This document shows positions 1 through 15,200 of a DNA stretch of 64,000 bases, piece after piece. Position numbers and translations under genes: made by a program. The DNA is from Colius striatus (lineage: Eukaryota > Chordata > Aves > Coliiformes > Coliidae): assembly GCF_028858725.1 (NCBI RefSeq), contig NC_084776.1, positions 3,782,001 to 3,846,000 on the forward strand, given 5' to 3'. The stretch's first letter is position 1; the number at the start of each line of letters is the position of its first letter. The notes beneath the pieces were generated by a model that saw only the letters and a list, made by a program, of their open reading frames with translations, did not search any database and was not told the origin of the DNA.

Positions 1-2978
1 GCAGGTTGGTATTGTTTTCAGCTAGACTTGATCTATGAAACTGTGGGGTTTTTTCCTTATGAACTGGAATATTTGATGTTCAGGAGGTTTTGATACAGGC
101 AGTACTTCAACATATTTCAAACTAAAATGCGCGTGACTCTTGTATATGTTCAGATTTCAAAGGATCAAGTTCTTTATTTCACTAGTAGTAACTTTTCCTG
201 CAGTAGAGAAGATGCTTTCAAAGTTGAAGTGTGTTCTTTTTTTAAGGAAAATATTATCTTGCATTCCTGGTGGGAGTTCAGTGGGCACATAATTTGTTTC
301 AGGTATCACAAATCCAATTTTATGAATGTAAGTTTTGTATCCCAATTTGGATTAAAGAGAAAATACATCAGTGTTCCATTTCAAATAAAAATAGATGGAA
401 ACTGTAAACAATAGAGCAAACACAAAAATGTTATTGGATTTTCCATTTTACTTGTTTATTTGTGATGAAAATATTTCAAAATATAATTAGGAAAGTATTT
501 CTATATTTGTAAAGACAAGAAGAGGTGAAGTTAATCCATGTATTGTTTCCTGACTTTTCTTTGGTGTTCTCATGTGCATCATGTAGGTTGAAAGATTCTT
601 TCCCAACTGATCCATATCCTTCCTGTTGCCATCATGCCTTCTAATAGTGTAACTGTGCTTCTGTGTGCTCTCAAGACAAGTTCTATCTGAAGTATATGGT
701 TTGGATTACAGGTTTTTCCAAACCTCCTGATGGAATTAGAAGAAAAAACAGATAAGAGTTGTGTTACATCTGTGGCAGCAGCTCTCCAGCAGTGCAGTAT
801 GGGATGTACAGAATCAATCAGTTCCTCTAGACTTTTCATAGAACTTGGACATAATTAAATTTATGCATAATGCACCTTATTTGTGCTAAAGCCACTTCAT
901 AAGGGGCCAAAAATACTTACTAAATATCTAAATTCCAGGGAAATACATCTTTAATAATTCACCTAGATATTAAACTCTTTACTTTCAGTTTTTCATGTCC
1001 TTTGGATGTGTATTGTAAACACAACCATTTTGCATATATATATACTGAACAAGATCACACCACACCTGATAGCTTGTTTAGCTGAAGGGTAACCTAGACT
1101 GCCAAATTCTAAAAGCTGAGATTCCTGAAATGCTGTTCTCTTATCAGCTTCATTAAAATTATTCTAGAGGGTATTCACCAATGCCATGGGATCAAATATA
1201 GCAGAGAAAACTAATGGACCTAAAAATAATCTGCACAAACACCAATTTGAAATCTTGCCCAGGGGGATTAGAGCACTGAAATCCTAAATTTGCTCTTTTT
1301 GTTTGTTTTTCAAAAGGGTTTGAGTGCTTTTTACTACTTTTCCCCTCCCTCCTTATAGTTAGCAATCCATGGTATGGCTGGTTTTGACATCCTTTAAGTG
1401 GTTTTGCAGACCTGTGGGTGTTGTTTAAGCAATAAGCCTTGTTTAATCCCATTGTTGTGGTTTTATTTCCCTTTTCCACCTTTTCAGCTTTACATAGATG
1501 TAAAAGTGGACAGTGAGGACATCTTCTCTCATACATCCCCCATGAGCAAATATCAACAAGGTTTTAAAAGAAGAGTAGAGAAAAATCAATACCCAAGTTT
1601 TTGTTTCAAAGTGTTAACAAAATTAGGGTGATGTTTCTGAGTCAGTTGCTTTTCTTTTGCTTGTTAAAGTTATTTCTGCGAATTAACAGGTCAGAAAATT
1701 TAGGACTTTGACTTGCATTCTCCTAGTAAACTGCCACAGTGTTTTAACAAGTTCACTTTCTAGAAATATTGAGGTGCTTTGGGTTTGTCAAATGTCTGTG
1801 AAAAGATAGTGAAACTTTTTTTTTTTGGCTTTTGTATTGGTTGCAGAAAAAAGACACAAATCGTTATTTCTGAGTTACATTTATCTTCTTGAGTGGTCAA
1901 AACCAGTTTCAGCTTAATTGAAAAGTTTCTAGCATCTTCTGTGTTGTCATTTTTATCAGTCTTAAAACTTGCCTCTGAAGCCTGCCAGGGAATAGTTCCT
2001 GGCAGCAAAGGAGGCTGAAAGAGGTAGGAAATATTCATGTGATTCTTTTCTCCCTTGCTTGGCCTCACTTAATGTATATGACTCAGCTGAGTCTCCTGGA
2101 GACCAAGTAGACCTGTCCAACACCAAGCTGGCAAATCTGTCTGGCTTGACAGAGAAAAACATTGGGAATAAGTCCTTGTGTAGACTTGCATCTTTCTCTC
2201 TTCTTTTTATGATAATCTCTGATTTCTTTAAAGGTTGGAAGTCATGTCCCCGTGGCCAATGCAAGAAGGTATTCATGGACATCTTTTAATTGTTAATTTA
2301 AATCTTAACTGAAAGGGACAGGGAAGGTTAAGCATTTTGTCTCATCCTTTTCTTTCCTCTTGCTGTGTCAAGTTGTATTCTTGCATTCCCATCTCCCCTT
2401 CCTTCTTAGTTTGGGGTATTTGCCTTAACTTCCTCTTTTTTTCCCTATGACTTTTGTTCATAAGCAGTAATAAAGGTGCCTGTGTTCCTGTTGTTGTTAG
2501 GGAATAACTTTCTTGGTGTAAACAAGGTTTAAATAAAATATTTTATGAATGTGACATTCTTTGCTTTGAACTTCCTAACTTTGCCATTTCCTAAAGATGC
2601 AGTCAGAAATACCATCCTTTATGAGTTCTGGAGCCATACCCTCCTTCATTGCAAGCTGTTAGAGACTTAGTAGTAGATTATGAGTTGCAGTAATGGTAAA
2701 TGTAATGAGACTGAACCTTGTCAGATTGGACAAACCGGTTTTAAGGAGACTTCTTCAAAAGACTTCCTGATTAAGTTGTCATGAGAACTTGTGAGGGGGT
2801 AAAAAAAGAGAAGTGATGGAGTATTTTGATAGTAAACTGTGGGTACATGCAAGTGTCTCCATGTGATGTGTTTGTTCATGTTCAGCTATTGGCATTCAGT
2901 AGCTCCCTGCAAACCGAGAGGCATTTTTGTCATTCATTTGGATATTTGTAAATGAACATTTTTTTAATACCCTTACAG
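1..2978 (+). other. BPTF: BPTF intron (5' part outside window)
   Basis: The first coding exon seen begins at 2979 with the last base of a split codon, so everything before it must be intron of the same gene. No stretch here encodes the DDT domain, the first PHD finger or the linker known to precede this point in BPTF. The sequence is AT-rich with poly-T tracts. I see no RNA gene or recognisable repeat in it. Confidence 0.85.
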
Positions 2979-3202
2979 AGAGGAAGATTCAGAAAGTGAG
3001 AAAGATAAGAAAATCTGGTACTATAGCACAAAGATACAGTTGGCAGAATTAATTGAATGCCTAGACAAAGATTACTGGGAAGCTGACCTATGCAAAACTC
3101 TGGAAGAAATGCGTGAAGAAATTCATCGGCACATGGATGTGACAGAAGACCTTACTAATAAAGCAAGGGGCAACAACAAGTCTTTCCTTTCTGCAGCAAA
3201 TG
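2979..3202 (+). CDS. BPTF: BPTF window exon 1 (WHIM-like region)
   Basis: Acceptor ttacag, donor g|gtaaga; enters with the last base of a codon and leaves after one base. It encodes [20 protein letters not shown] and then the helical [20 protein letters not shown] segment, near-identical to human BPTF just after its first PHD finger. It begins with an acidic Glu/Asp/Ser run. Confidence 0.95.
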
Positions 3203-6200
3203 GTAAGAGTATTTTGATTAATGGGAATAGATGTTGCACTTCAAATCAAATAGTAGTTTATTTTATTACAAGAAGTTTATACAAGTTGATGGGTAAGCAC
3301 TGTGCAGGTACCAGCATGGGTATGGAGTACTGGCTTCCCATAGGACTATTTATCGTGCATTCCAAGATGTCTTGAATGATTTGCATTCTTGGTGTGCTCA
3401 GGGTCTGCCAGACTGATTGTTCCAGGTGTTGGATTGGAACTGTGTTAAACATCAAATGTTTTGGGTTGTATTGTCTTACATAATATTTATTTAGACACAC
3501 ACACATATATATATGTATGTATATAACTCCTCATAAACATTTAACAATCCAGTGGGAATTGGAGTGGCCAGAATATTAGAGCTCCAATATTTGCTTCAAT
3601 ATGATGGAAAGCAGTATGGCAGTTTCCCACCAATTCAATTTATCTGCCTTAGAGCAATATATAGCAATACAAATTTGTGAAGGTTTGAGCTTTGGTTCTA
3701 GGGAAGATGTGAAGATTAGATGCCCAGGTTTAAAAATGGATTTCAGTCATCAGAACATAAATGCTTAACTCTGAGAAATCAATAAATAACTGTTTGGAAT
3801 TGTTTCTTCTAAGTGGGGAGAAGTTGGTTGTTGTCTTTTGTTGAAAATAAGTGGTATTTATGTCATGTTACTTCGAGGCTCTGTAGGTGGTGTTTAGTTA
3901 TTTATAGATGACAACATACTTTCTATTGTAGATGAAATTTTGGATGTTATCAGAGCAAGAAAAGGAGAAATAATTGAAGATAAAACCACAGCAGATGATG
4001 AAGCAGAGAAGGCCAAAAGTGATGTTGATAATGACCAGATAGATGCTGAGAGAGGCAAGGAAGAATCTGGAGACCAAGATAAAAATGGCGAAACACCCAC
4101 TGAGCAAGATGCAGAAAAAGTTAACACAGAAGGTAAGGAAGCTATGACTGTTCTTGAACAACTTCATTTAAGTGAAGTGAATCTTTAGTTAAGATCCTCA
4201 CATTCCTTTAAGTGTTCATATGATATTTTTTAATCTAATTCTCTTAAGTTACTTAAGTAATACGTTTTCCTTGTTAAGTAGTTTTACCCTTTTTTCTGCT
4301 TTTCAAGTGAAATACAGCTAGCTTTGTACATACCTTGACTTGAGGTACAGGTGGAATTACAGGCTGTGATCAACATGTTTGTGTTTAAAATATTACAATA
4401 TTTTAAACGTTGGTTTCCTCATCAGAATTAGTTTGTTCTTAGGTTCTGAGACAACACTATCTCATAGCAAAGTAGAAAAGAGGAAAGGAAGAAGCTCAGT
4501 GTTCTTCAGAGATATCAAACAAAGTTGATTTCTACGGATGATGCCAAGTGACATCCTAAGACATACCTAAAGAATATCCCTAAAGTTTTGTTGTGCATTT
4601 TACTATAGAGGCAACAGTCGTTGGGGATAAAAGTAACTCTGTGACATCAAGCACTGATGACAACAACACAAATCCTTCTGCAGGAGAGACTAGTTGCTCT
4701 GAAGGAAAGAACGCAATGGGGTGTCAGTCAGAAACCCTTGATAGCAACAACGTGGCAGAGAAGAAGGTGGCATCAGAGCTTCCTCAGGAACTCTCAGGTA
4801 CAGAAGGCATTGTTACCAATGCCTCTGTAATTTGGGGAATCTGTTAAGTTTTTCTATCTGGTTTGTCCACTAAAACCATTGCCAGTGTAGATCACTCATG
4901 CTGTTTGCTTGCAGTGCCATCCTTTACTGCTACGTTGTCATTAACATTTCAAAGTTAATTTTCCTGCAACTAGTGCTTGAAATCCGTGGCCCTCCGTGAC
5001 ATGAGCATTTATTTCCATGCCTTCCAAAGATGCCTATGGCTAAGCTTTTTATGTTCTGTTTTCTGTATACTTTATTTTTCCATAGTGATCCATAGTGATT
5101 GTTAGCATCTTACCAAGGTTTATTTCAAGTTGTATTTTGCTGCTGGCTTGTTTATTATTTTAACCTCTCATTTACTGTATAAATTACTAACAAAGTATTT
5201 TCATTCACATGAGTAAACCATTGCACTGAACTGTCGAGATGAAAACTGTCATGCTAGGAATTTCAAACAGATTTCAGAATTACAAGCACAGAGACTTCTG
5301 TTGTATTTTCATGTTTTGTTCTGCCATGTGGAAGATTCAAAAGCAGTAAATATGTCTATTTAATTTAAAGGAAAAAAGACCCACAGACTTTATATTTTGT
5401 GTGAAAGGAACTGGATTTAGATGTAACATGAACAATCAAATGTTAGAATTGTATTCTATTACAGTTAGAATCATTCTGTTACAAGCTTTACTAAACAAGT
5501 GTCATTCTGAACATCTGATTACTGTTAAAATGCTCAGTGTATTTCCAGTTCTTAGAAGTCTGAAAATACTCTAATCTGTGATGTAGCCATACTCGGTGTG
5601 TTATATTTTTAAAAGTAGTGGTAAACATTTTGTCTCCTACACAAATATTTCTGTTCATATAGAGATTGCAGTTCTTTGAACATAGAAATGTTGGTGCATC
5701 CAAACCTTTGTTAATAGGAGCAGAAAATGAAAGTTAAGGTTAATCCATAGCCTGGAAGCTTTGTAATGAACTTTTTAGTACAGTAAATGTCCTACTGCAT
5801 GGGTTAAAAAGTACATATTTAATGTATTTGACCAATATTTTGCCTGTTTTCATATTTTCTTTATTCCATCTTAACTGTATAGAGGTTTAATGAAAAAAAC
5901 AGATATCCTAGAACTTTTAGACACATTTAGAGGTTCATATTTTAAAGAGTCACTTAAGTATTTATCATTATTGCTTTAGTACAGTTTCACAGGTACTTTT
6001 CTCCTTACACAGCTTGTAGCATATTTTTAAATGAATGAGCTTTTTATGAAGTAAAGTATATGAAGAAGGTTCTTATTCAAGTCTGATTTACTGTACTCAT
6101 AGTGATGCCCACATCCCTATGGTGAAATATCAGTTTGAGACACTTATTTCAGAGGAAGGGAGAGATACTGAACCCATATGGATGAGGCAGCTACCCCCAA

Positions 6201-9200
6201 AGAGAGGGAAGAGTAAAATGTAAACCTAGGCAAAAATGTCTGTTGCCATCCTTGTTAAATGCAGTTTGGGTACAAGTAGTTTATCAAGAGTCTAGTTTGA
6301 GTGCTTCCACTCTCCCCCAAACAGCAGGCACCCCAAATGGTTCCATTTTTGCACTTAGTATAAAGGGAAATGGATCAAACTGTGGTGGTCACCCATTTGG
6401 CAGAGCCAGGAATCAAGTTGAGAGACAGATTTCAATAGTTAAGCTATGTCTCTTCTGCACAAAATCAAGGAGACGTTAGTGTGTTGAGGGACAATGGCTT
6501 GTTCTTACAGGGAGGGTGAAGTGATTTATTTCCAGGTAGCTGCAAGTCACCAATACTTCAATCAGAAGGTCACACAGTTTACCTCATCTCCAAATGAGGT
6601 GTCTATAGTGTCCACAGCCATTCAGACAGTAACAGGGACAGCTGAGGATGAAGAACCCATTTGTCTTGCTGAGCTTGGAGCAACATCTAGCCCCATCAGG
6701 TTGTAAGAAAGAGGCTGATATTTGAAGTTGGCAGAGGAGTTTAGATAGAGCTGTGCCAGTTGAATTGAAATCCCTGGGATTCCTCAGAATTCATGTGCTG
6801 AAGTTGAGAAAATGAAAGACTTGGTGGGGAATTGAAAGGTGTCTGCTTTGAGGAACATCTTTAGCACAAGAAAATCAAGAGATAAAATCATAGAAGCTGC
6901 AGGAAGACCAAATTTCATTAAATCTGCATTCTAAAAGCAAAACAAAGTCTCAGGAGAGGGTTCTCTGTGTGTTCATCTATAGAAAATAACCCTGTCTGGT
7001 ATTTAAAACATATTTCATCCAAGTATGAGTTTCAACTTTTATAGCTCTGAAGAACTGAACCTGCTTGAAAGAGAACAAAAAATACTTTCATGGATACAGT
7101 GCTCTGGAGGGAATTACTATTTTATGGATATTTCTTTCTAGTCCAGCAAAAGTTGTTCATCTGACCTGTTTTTTAAATGAAAATTTTTAGACCTGATCCA
7201 ATTTAAAAGAAAAACTAAAAGTGGAGTTGTTCTTTTGTAGAAGACACGGGTCAGATGATCCCTAGCAACAGTAGCAGTGCATCTGCTGCACCTGTACAGT
7301 CAGATGTTGAAAGCAGCAATGGCAGTGAGCTGGGCTGTGGGCAAAATGACTCCATTAAGACACCTGATGATGCTGAAAATGCAGAGCGGGGATCCCAGAC
7401 TTCAGAGGACATAGGTAATATTATTAACAGCAGTGTCTCTAACTTTCATTTGATACCTCCTTTTACTTTATAACTTCCATACCTCAGTAGAAAACTTCTC
7501 ATTTATAAAAGTCTTCTTTTCCTGGGCAGGAGAGAAATCCAATGGTGAAAGAAGTGATTCTCCAGGCGAAGGAAAGGGCCCGCCAGGTTCAACGCGAATG
7601 CTCACCAGATTGCGAAACCCAGATAGCAAATTGAGCCAGATGAAAAGCCAGCAGGTTGCTGCTGCAGCACATGAGGCAAATAAGTTATATAAAGAAGGCA
7701 GAGAGGTTTGTGCACATCTTGGAAAACTCAAAGTAGTGTGAAAACTCTTTTAGAAAGCTGACAATATTTATTTTCAATGAAAAAGGTGGTTTTGGCAGAC
7801 TGTGGAGGTACTGAAAAATAACAGCAGTAATGAGAACCTAGCAAAGGATGAAGCTGTGGCAACACTGGAAGGTTTTTTCCTCCTCCTTTGCTCTTGCTGT
7901 CTTAGTTGCTAATGTCAGTGACCCATGCACACCTGCTTCCCTTTAACATGCTGGTCATAAAACTTAGAATTGCTTGGTGTATAGCCAGTAATGAGTTGTA
8001 CGTGCCACTTCTTCTTTCAAATTTCTCAGAACTGGGGTGCCAAAAATACTTTACAGTGGTTTGAGCTTAATTGTTGCTTGAATAGCTCAGTTAAAGCCAC
8101 ACTTCCAACTCATAACAAATCTGTGCAGTCTGAGTATGATCATTTAAAGACAATCACTGCAGAACTGTAGCGCTGCTTAACGCTAATGCAAGTGAAACGT
8201 CTCTCAAACATCTGCCAATTGCTGTAATTTTTTCATGTGGCTGTAGGTTGTTGGCTTTGGGGTTTTTTGGGAGGTGTTGTGTTTGGTTTGTTGATTTTTC
8301 TTTTAAGTAGCCCAATTTCTCCAGGAAGAAGTATGTGAATATTAAGAGTTCATTGCAGTTATCTGCATAGTTTGGTGTATTAGTTTTATACTTATTATCT
8401 GGTTTTCCTTGTAAATCAGCAATGAGCATATTTATTCACAAACCATTCAGACTTGGAACTGGGTTGTGAACAATTGGAACAGTGATGTTATCCATGCCTT
8501 GTTTTCAAAGTCAAATATCCTTGTTTGCTTAGCTATATATATGAATTCTGTGACTTACCAAGGAGGGGTTTCACAGAGAGCTTATTTAAGTTTAGTGAAG
8601 CTGTTTTCCCAAAGCAGTCTCCCTCAATGGGCATAATTCAGAGCAGCAAGCCAGGTTCCTGTTTAACTTCCTGAGGAGCCTGGATGGTGGGGTTTTTTTA
8701 ATGTGAAAGTTGATTTTGGGAATATCCTAACTCCATATACAGTCAGTGCCAAAGTGTATATAGACTTAGTATATTGGATAAATAGTTACTTGCTTCTACA
8801 GACTCATGCAAGGTATCTTTATTATTCTATATATAAGCAATGGAAGCCTAAGTCATAAATATGTTAACAGAAATATTTGAAACTGAAGGGAATCTTGAAA
8901 ATCATTCTTCCTTTCACAAGGTTCTGGTGGTCAACTCTCAAGGTGAAGTATCCCGAATGAACACGAAGAAGGATGTTGTGATGAAAGGAAATATCAACAA
9001 TTACTTCAAATTAGGGCAAGAGGGGAAGTATCGTGTTTATCATAATCAGTATGCCACGAATTCCTTCGCCTTGAACAAGCACCAGCACAGGGAGGACCAT
9101 GACAAGAGACGACATCTCTCGCACAAATTCTGTCTGACTCCTGCTGGAGAGTTCAAATGGAATGGGTCTGTACATGGGTCCAAAGTTCTTACCATATCCA

Positions 9201-12200
9201 CTTTGAGACTAACTATTATTCAGCTAGAAAACAATATTCCGGCATCATTCCTTCACCCTAACTGGGCTTCCCACAGGTAAATTAATGAATTACAGTATAT
9301 GTTCTCTGCTTTTACTTGTATTTTTGCTGACTGTTAGTAAGCAATGGTCTTGATTGTTTCAAATCAGTGATTTCCAAGCGTTATGCTTCAGTACATTAAA
9401 ATATAAGATAACATGTATGTTCTGTGATGAATGGCTAAAATGATGGCACATTTAAATATTAAAGTACAGGTTTTATCATACCATTAAATGTTGTTAATAT
9501 AGCATGCTGTATTGGTGAATGTGTATGTTTCAGGTTTTTATCTTTTCTCCAATTTAGGTCTAACTGGATTAAAGCTGTTCAGATGTGCAGCAAACCCAGA
9601 GAATTTGCACTAGCACTGGCTATATTGGAATGTGCAATCAAACCAGTTGTCATGCTGCCAATCTGGCGGGAGTCCTTGGGGCACACTAGGTAAAACAAAG
9701 AAAGATTAAAATATTTCTGAATATGAGACCTTTGGTTTAAAATTACCAATTCCTCTAAGCCTGTAAGAATTATGTTTAAATTTAGCCAGGTCATTCAGCA
9801 CTTGAAGTGCTTTTTCTCAACCAGAAACACTGACAAGATTTTTATAGTGACACTACTCCTGCAAAGCAAGTTTGTTTTCTTTATCTGAGCCACAGTGTCA
9901 ATGTGATAAAACTTTTGGAAACCAGAACAGCAAATTTCAACACACTAAGTTCAGTGGAACCTGTCTTTCATTTTTTGTTGCATCATAGAAGCAGAAATGA
10001 GATGTCTGATGTTAGACACAGTTGCAGGCAGCTGTGTTTGTCGTAATGGAATAGCCAAATAAAAGCACTGTCCCTATTGCAAGTAGTACATATGACCTGA
10101 TGCTGAGCATTCCTCTTAGCTCCAGATACTTAAAATTATTCAAAGGGGTCATGCATGTTTTGTTTGACTTCTTATATTTGCACACAAGGCCCCATAGGTG
10201 CACGTGCTTCAATCTGTCTGTGTTACTAGGTTACGCAGAATGACAGCAATAGAAAGGGAAGAAAAGGAGAAAGTGAAAAAAAAGGAGAGAAAACAGGAAG
10301 AAGAAGAGACAATGCAGCAAGCTACATGGGTGAAATACACATTTCCTGTCAAACATCAGGTGAGATTTTCTTTTGTGGAGGGCAAGCAAAATACAGAAGT
10401 TGGTGATTTCTTACCCTTCTGTTTTCATTTTAAACTTAAAATTGTCATGTCGTTGCATTACTCCCTGCCATTGGAGTAGGAGCCATGCCCACGTATTCAA
10501 GCACATAATCTTGGTCTGAACTCAATTTGACATGTATTATGCTCTTAATGACCCTGCCTGAGTTGACAGATGTTTGCCTGCAATATACAGCCTTTGCTAG
10601 TGGAAGGGGTGTAGATGGTTATTGGAATCTTGTCTGTATGTGTGTCCCTGTCCAGTGTTCCCCTCTCGTGCACACTACACCTCCCAGAAGAAGCTGACTG
10701 AGCTACTTTTACTTTGGAAGAGTATGTAATGTGTTGGGAACTACTACAGGAACCTCTTCATAGTCTCCTACAGTAGATATTAAATACTTGTGGTTCTTAG
10801 CTCTAAATTTGTTGTAACAAACCTATAGGTTGTTTCAAAAGAACTGAGTAATCTTTCAGCTGTTAAGTAAAAGATTCTTGTTGTTACATGGAATAAATAT
10901 GGTTTAGGTGTTACTATGGCATAATCAATTTTATCAGCAGCAAATGTATCTTTAATGTTAGATAATTATTTCACAAATAAATTGCTTGGAAGTCTGTAAG
11001 TTGAAGTTGGTTGGGTTTCTTTGAATCACCTTAGGTTTTTTATGAATGAATGCATTAATAGTACAGCAAATAACACCAGTAAAACTACTGTTTTTTTAAA
11101 TATTTACCAGGTTTGGAAGCAAAAAGGAGAGGAATATAGAGTAACAGGATATGGTGGCTGGAGCTGGATTAGTAAAACACATGTCCACAGGTTTATGCCC
11201 AAATTGCCTGGAAATACTAATGCCAATTACAGACAGTTGCTACCAAGTAAGCATCTGCATTGTTTGCTCTTTTGGATTACTAACATCCTGCTTTTTATTG
11301 CTTATTCAGTTTATTGTATGTATATCATATTTCTCACGTAGACTTTGTTAAAAATAGTGTTTCAGAAAAGCTTTTGTGGGTGTCTGCTACCACTTCAGTT
11401 CTCATAGGCATTTTTAGCTACATTAAATGTAAATTAAAGGTAGATAAAAATGTATACAGATAGTCACAAGCAGAAAGTAAGATCTAGAATATTGATGTGT
11501 GTGTGTGTGTATATTTATATATACACACTTTTTTCCTCCTCTGTCCATGTTGGCAGAATGTGATGAAGCATTTTCATCTGGCAACAATAGTTATGTAAGG
11601 GGAAAGAAAAATATTTCTCTAGGAAGTTCAGAACACATCTTTCCACTAACTTGATCTAAGGATTTGTATTAAGAAAGAAATATGTTGCACAGTAGACTTG
11701 CAGAATGGATCCTAAACTGAGTTGTATTTATAGTAAAATTCATCTTGAGTTTCCTTTTAAAATTTAGAAGGTGTCAGCCCACCCTGTACTGCAGACTAAA
11801 GTTGTTTCTTTCGTCACATATTCATGTAGTACTTTCTCTGTTTTAACTGGGTCAGACACAAAATGGATGCTGCTGCTTTTAGAGCTGTCTACACAATTGT
11901 TAAATTAGCCTTATTTTACTTTCTGTATGGCAATTAATAGCCATTACAGTGTTAAGTAAAGAAACCATTTGAATACTAATGTCCATTTTAGTTTAATTGT
12001 AGAAACTAACATTATTAACAATAATTTCTTGAGTTTTCAGGAAGTGATATTGAGTTCCCTGAAGAATGTATTAGTTTGAGGATTTTATATGAATGACTCA
12101 ACATGGTCTTGTAAAAAATAATGTAGATGAAACATTTTAATTCTTTTTCATATATTTTACTAAACTTAACCTGTGGTGTAACCACTGTGTGCTTAACTTC

Positions 12201-15200
12201 ATTTCTGAGTGTCAGCAATGATGTGTGTGTGATTTGAGAGGAGATCTAGCATACATAAAAATCTAGCAGGGTGTTAAAAGTATTCTGAATAATTGAACCC
12301 TTTTCATTAATGTGTTCATAGCTAAGAGTGAAGATGAAAAATGCAACTTGGACAAACGAAAAGGTCCAATTAAGGTAAAAATAGAGAAAGATAGAACAAA
12401 GGAGTCTCATGATCTGCAAGCAAAGGAGAAAGATGTTTCAGAAACCCTGGAGAAAGTACAAGTGAAAGAAGAGAAGTCACTTGATGAAAAAGAAGTTGAT
12501 ACAATTTCTGAAAACTTAAATCATGCAAAAGACAAAGGTGATATACTTAAGTTATTCTAAAAGCAGCTACTTGTTACAACATTGCTTGTGTAAAGGCAGA
12601 GGACAAATAACTGTTGACATGAGATAAACAGATTTGCTCAAGACATTTAGAATGTCTCAGTTAAATGGTTGTTGCTTATCCTTTGGTGTAGTGTCTGGAA
12701 TTTTTATTCCCTTTTTCTTAATCTGTTAATTTGCTAAAAGCTCCATTAGTACTTAACTAAAACGTAACATGTAAAAGTGTAGTTGGCCATTCATTGTTTG
12801 TTATTTCTTCTTCACAGTGGAGAAAGAAAACGATGGTGAAAATGATAAAGTCATCAAGGAAGAACCTATGGATGTAGATGTGAAAATTGAAGCCCCCATG
12901 AAAGACGAGGATGGTCATAGTAAACTGGATATAATCAATGTCAGTGAGGGATTTCATTTAAGGACTTGCTACAAAAGGAAAGTAAAATCATCAAAATTAG
13001 ATGGACTACTTGAGAGGAGAATAAAACAGTTTACACTGGAAGAAAAACAGCGTCTGGAAAGAATGAAACTGGAGGCTAGTGCTAAAACTGCAGGTGTTAG
13101 ATCTGTAAGCCCCCAGAAAAACACAGATGAGCTACAAGTGAGAAAAGTAAAAGAAGGAAGCCAGTTTGACATGTCTTCCCAGGATCAAGGCTATGTTTCA
13201 GATAAGACTCAAACTGAAGATGCAGAACAGGACTGCTTGCCTGTCACCAAAACTAGTGAGCTAGATGAACCCTCTTTGCCTGTGACAAACAGGCTGTCAA
13301 AACGAGAAGGTCAGCTACTGGATGAAGACTCACCTCAGTCCTCTGAAGGTGAAAGCTCCATTCAGAATGATAGTAAAGAAAACAACCCTGAACCTATGAC
13401 TGCTGGTAAGTGTCAAGGACAAGAGGCTCTTGGAGAGTCTGAGAGTTCCCTTTTGGATGGCTTGAAACAAATACATACAGAAACAAGTGGAAACAAACGT
13501 GATGCTTCAGAAACAAGTGAAAAACCTTTGAAACCAAAACTGCCTATTACCAGGAGATCTCAGCGTGAACATGAAAACTTAGAGCCAGTGGTAACTGAGA
13601 GCAGCTGTAGAAAAGGTGCTCTGGTCATTCACGAAAAAACAGATTTGGAAGGGAATTCTGAACAGCAGAGCAAAGATCCAGAAAACAATTGTATGATCAA
13701 AAGCCACGTTGAACCAACATCCTCTCAAGAAAGTGAAATGGAGGAAGAAATTGTTCCAGGAAAGACTGAAAGTAAGTTTGAAAAGAAGATTTCGTTTCAC
13801 CAAAAATCAATTGGGAAAGATCTAGAACCAGGTAAAATGGAGAGAGTTTCTGAAAGAAACCTTGAGAGTCAAACTCTGGAATACAGGGATGGGGCAGAGG
13901 TTGATGAGGATCTGCTGAGCTGTAAACCAGCTGAGGCTAATGGTCAAAAGAGAAGTCAGAAACTCAAAGTGGAGACAAGTGCCACAAACAAGTACCTTGA
14001 TCAGACAAATCGAAATAGTGTTACTGACAAAAAGAACAATAAAGGTGAGGAAACTGAAACTGACTTAGAAAAATCAGCATTTCAAATGAATGGAAAAGAC
14101 AGTGACATTAAAGCATTATCAAATGATGACTGCTTAGTTAAAGATACCTGTGAAACTAAGGGAGGGGGTGATATTGAACCAAAAGTTAACAATATTAATA
14201 AATCTGTTCCAGAGCATGAAATAAAACCATTGACTTTTAAGGAATCTTCAGTGAAACCGTTCATGAATGGTGACATCGTGGTAGAGGACCCAAAGGACAA
14301 AAGTAACGTGGACTCTAAGTCACATCTGCAGAGTTCACCTGGATTGGCATCTGGAGAAGGTCTTCATCCACCAGATGAAGTTCCCAAGTATACACAGAAG
14401 ATTGAAGAGAAAGAGCTTTATCCTGAGAGATCTGCCTTTGCTGCCCAAGGGCACGCTGCCTGCAAAGAAAATAACCAGAACAGCGAAACGGAATCCATGG
14501 AAACTGAAGCAGTTGAGGATAAGAAAGTTGCCCCATCACCTGTAACCTCATGTGAGGAATCGAGCTTGAGTAGTGACTTTGCTGATCAGAACGGTGTCCA
14601 GGCTTGTAAAATGCAAAATATGAACGGAGAAAGTAAAGTAAAAACTGTTATTACTGAAGTGACTACCACAACATCAACTGTGTCTACAGAGTCCAAAACT
14701 GTGTTTAAAGTTGCAGAGACTGTAGCTTCTAATGATGAGAAATCAACAGTAGTGTCATCTACAGAAAATTGTGCCATATCCACTGTAACCACCACCACAA
14801 CTGTCACGAAGCTTACCACCCCAGCTACAGACAACAATGTCGATGTAGTTTCCATACAAGAGCACAGTAAAACAGTGGTTACAACAACAGTCACTGATTC
14901 CCTGACCACCCCAGAAGGCACATTGGTGACATCCATGACTGTCAGCAAAGAGTATTCTACAAAAGACAAAGTGAAGTTAATGAAATTTACAAGACCCAAA
15001 AAAACTCGCTCTGGGACTGCCTTACCATCCTACCGAAAATTTGTTACCAAAAGCAGTAAGAAAAGCATATTTGTTTTACCCAATGATGACTTGAAAAAAC
15101 TGGCCAGAAAAGGAGGGATCAGAGAAGTTCCTTATTTCAATTACAATGCAAAGCCTGCTTTGGATATCTGGCCATATCCATCCCCAAGGCCAACTTTTGG

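Noticed and set aside
1-2978. Search for the BPTF DDT-domain and first PHD exons
   Set aside because: No frame encodes the expected HCRVCHKLGDLLCCETC-type PHD or the DDT segment. They must lie before the window.
14586-14999. 137-codon open stretch antisense to BPTF exon 11
   Set aside because: It is the reverse complement of the Thr/Val repeat region (ACN/GTN codons), which is naturally stop-free on the other strand.
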